Source of the DNA: Schaalia hyovaginalis
Lineage (GTDB): Bacteria; Actinomycetota; Actinomycetes; Actinomycetales; Actinomycetaceae
Reading direction: 5' to 3'
Length of the DNA stretch: 64,000 bases
Assembly (NCBI RefSeq): GCF_014208035.1
Contig: NZ_JACHMK010000001.1
Coordinates: 2,294,001 to 2,358,000, forward strand
Part shown: positions 60,737 through 64,000 of the stretch, one piece after another
Layout of the letters: every line of letters starts with the position of its first letter
Position numbering within the stretch: position 1 is the stretch's first letter
The notes under the pieces: model-generated
What the model was told of the DNA's origin: nothing
Databases searched by the model: none
The model's input: the letters and a program-made list of their open reading frames with translations, nothing else
Made by a program: the position numbers and the translations under genes

Positions 60737-61702
60737 ATGGGTGCTGACGCGCCTCAGTGGCTGTACACCTCCTTCGCCGATGCGATGGAGGAAATCGGGG
60801 CGACCGCGTCCCGGGCCGAGCTCGACCTCGAAGCCCGTGATCTCATCGCGCGCTGGTCCGCCTCGGACCGGCGCCTCCACACCGTCCGCCACCTCATCAA
60901 CATACTCGCCCACCTCGATGAACTCGCCGCCACGGCGCACGATCCGGACGTCCTGCGGGTCGCGGCCTGGTACCACGGCGCCATCCTCAACCGCTGGCTC
61001 TCCGTGCGCCCCCGCAACGCGGACCCCGTCGCGGGCGAATCCGAATGCATCGACGTCGCCCGCTCCAACCTCGGACGGCTCGGCGTCTCCACTGACGTCA
61101 TCGATCGGGTCGTGGAGCTCCTGCTCTTCCTCGCACGCCACCGCGCGCCCCGCGCCGATGTCGACGCTCAGGTCCTCGTCGATGCCGACCTCGCCAGCCT
61201 CGCCGTGCCCCCTCAGGAGTACAAGAAGCTCCGCGAGAACCTCCGCGCCGAACTCGCCGAGCTCAGCGACGTCGAGTACTTCCGGGCGCGCAGCGCCGTC
61301 GTCAAGCGTCTGCTCGCCTTCGATCCCATCTATCAATCGCCGCTCGGCGAGTCCTGGGAGTCCGCGGCGCGTTCGAACCTCGAGGCCGAACTGGCGAAGA
61401 TCGAATCGGCGCTGTGCGCATGCGGGGCCCCCGTCGGCGATGACGCCGACGCCCCCGCCGACGCGGGCGAAACGGCGGAGGAGGTCACCTCCACCGGCAC
61501 GATCATCATCAAACGGCGCCAGCTCAAGAAGAACCTCTGCCAGGACGCCCGCCCCGACGAGTTCTCGTCGACCGGCGTCCTGCCCGTGATCGCCCCGCCG
61601 GAACCCGAGCAGGCGCCCGACGCCGACGGCCTCGAAGACTCGGCGTCCTCCCTCGAGAACGCCATCGAGGCGCTCGACCTCCCCTCGACGCCCGCGCAGT
61701 AG
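60737..61702 (+). CDS. HD-superfamily protein (COG4339-like) with altered HD motif
   Basis: The 321-aa protein has the outline of predicted metal-dependent HD phosphohydrolases (COG4339): RLHTVRHLINILAHLDEL, then AAWYHGAILNRWLS where the family has H-D, and LLFLARHRAPRADVDAQVLV with DADLASLA. The second motif reads His-Gly, so a metal ligand is lost and activity is doubtful. A long C-terminal part (SALCACGAPVGDDADAPADA onward) is disordered and acidic. CAGGAG lies about 10 bases before the ATG. It is monocistronic. Confidence 0.75.
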   Translation: MGADAPQWLYTSFADAMEEIGATASRAELDLEARDLIARWSASDRRLHTVRHLINILAHLDELAATAHDPDVLRVAAWYHGAILNRWLSVRPRNADPVAGESECIDVARSNLGRLGVSTDVIDRVVELLLFLARHRAPRADVDAQVLVDADLASLAVPPQEYKKLRENLRAELAELSDVEYFRARSAVVKRLLAFDPIYQSPLGESWESAARSNLEAELAKIESALCACGAPVGDDADAPADAGETAEEVTSTGTIIIKRRQLKKNLCQDARPDEFSSTGVLPVIAPPEPEQAPDADGLEDSASSLENAIEALDLPSTPAQ

Positions 61703-61901
61703 GGCCGGAGCGGGGCCTTTCGGTCCGCGCGGCGCGATCACGCGCGGCGCGCGCCGCAGGTGCTCCCCGCGGGATCTCCACAGGGCCGCCCGCATCCGGG
61801 TCGTCCACAGCCGCCGCCCCCTTCCGGCGCGCCCCCGGGGTCTTCCGCCTACTCTGCCGGGCGGGCCGGATCCCCCGGTCCCTGCGAGGAAGGACATCCC
61901 C

Positions 61902-62192
61902 ATGGCGATCTACGCCGTCGACTCCAACGAAGTCTCAGCCGCGGCCGCGCGCGTCAACGCGATCAGCGCTGACATCCGCTCCCAGGTCCAGGCGCTCATG
62001 AGCGACCTCATCGCGCTCGAGGGCTCATGGACCGGAGCCGCATCATCGAATTTCAGGGCCTGCGTCGATCAGTGGGGCGCGACCCAGATCCGCGTGGAGG
62101 CCGCGCTCGACGCGATCGGCTCCCAGATGAACGCCGCAGCCGCCGTGTACGCCGAGGCCGAGGCCCGATCGGCGGCCCTCTTCGCCGGTTGA
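61902..62192 (+). CDS. WXG100-family type VII secretion protein (EsxA-like)
   Basis: The 96-aa protein is a typical WXG100 hairpin: EVSAAAARVNAISADIRSQV, then LEGSWTGAASSNFRACVDQW with W-T-G at the turn, and IRVEAALDAIGSQMNAAAAV. It should be exported as a dimer by an ESX/T7SS. No secretion gene is adjacent, so it is an orphan. gaggaagga lies upstream of the ATG. Confidence 0.92.
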   Translation: MAIYAVDSNEVSAAAARVNAISADIRSQVQALMSDLIALEGSWTGAASSNFRACVDQWGATQIRVEAALDAIGSQMNAAAAVYAEAEARSAALFAG

Positions 62193-62226
62193 AGCCGACT
62201 CGCGGCCTCGAAGGCGCAAGAAGGGA

Positions 62227-62256
62227 GGGGGCCGGTCCTCGAAAGGACCGGCCCCC
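62227..62256. terminator. Bidirectional terminator between WXG100 gene and groEL
   Basis: A perfect 12-bp GC stem (62227-62238 with 62245-62256) with loop tcgaaa lies between the convergent genes. Confidence 0.85.
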
Positions 62257-62299
62257 AAGGCCTTGTGCGAGACCCTCGGGTCTGACGCGAAGGGCTGGA

Positions 62300-64000
<1,701 letters not shown>

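Overview
The window is high-GC actinobacterial chromosome. Three things together suggest the Actinomycetales, most likely Actinomycetaceae (Actinomyces/Schaalia-like): a class C sortase with a decayed pilin-like gene, WXG100 proteins, and gene orders shared with Mycobacterium and Corynebacterium (panC-panD...lysS; 5-FCL/moeA-like/rimJ-like/membrane partner). The placement is an inference from gene content; no rRNA is present.

Layout. 1-1806: the end of a probable integrative element abutting the 3' end of a CAU-anticodon tRNA, with a divergent pair of small HTH regulators whose promoters look leaderless. 1807-5700: alkylation repair gene, class C sortase, wrecked surface-protein gene, tRNA-Ala. 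5746-10999: a conserved actinobacterial cluster holding a MoeA/gephyrin-like protein, a RimJ-like acetyltransferase and a three-helix membrane protein (resembling the Glp/GlpR division module), then 5-FCL, an SAF protein and mscL. 11152-19200: a giant degenerate helicase-like protein, tRNA-Arg, a universal stress protein, a cyclic-di-AMP-riboswitch-controlled NlpC/P60 hydrolase and a DtxR/IdeR regulator. 19395-28557: serC, MFS and purine permeases, cold-shock protein with DUF3027, TPM protein with PspA, NYN nuclease. 28734-37912: glycerol uptake (glpF, glpK, SorC-type regulator), N-acetylglutamate synthase, the lutABC lactate operon, a TetR regulator and a small kinase. 38116-41195: a glucose/GlcNAc-type PTS (antiterminator, IIBC, IIA) with a recognisable RAT element. 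41286-44753: a PadR/HAAS-membrane-protein pair with palindromic operator, then lysS.

44950-53670 is an accessory island sitting between lysS and panD, which are close neighbours in other actinobacteria (the coaX usually between them is absent). Its left half is an immune-like operon: a TIR-SLOG protein split by a frameshift, a second TIR protein and a truncated third TIR gene. Next come a minus-strand pseudogene and a stray copy of the panD 3' end. Its right half is a type VII-type polymorphic toxin locus: two small partner proteins, a full-length WXG-like toxin with a membrane immunity-like protein, and a second orphan toxin C-terminus with its own immunity-like protein. Two almost identical DNA blocks flank the variable part of each cassette, so recombination could swap toxin and immunity together. 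This locus and the TIR-SLOG operon are the most interesting parts of the window.

53672-64000 returns to core genome: panD, panC, DUF2520 and two bacterial-PH-domain proteins in one minus-strand operon; a two-component system with a triple direct-repeat operator; an HD-family protein with a damaged motif; an orphan WXG100 protein; and groEL.
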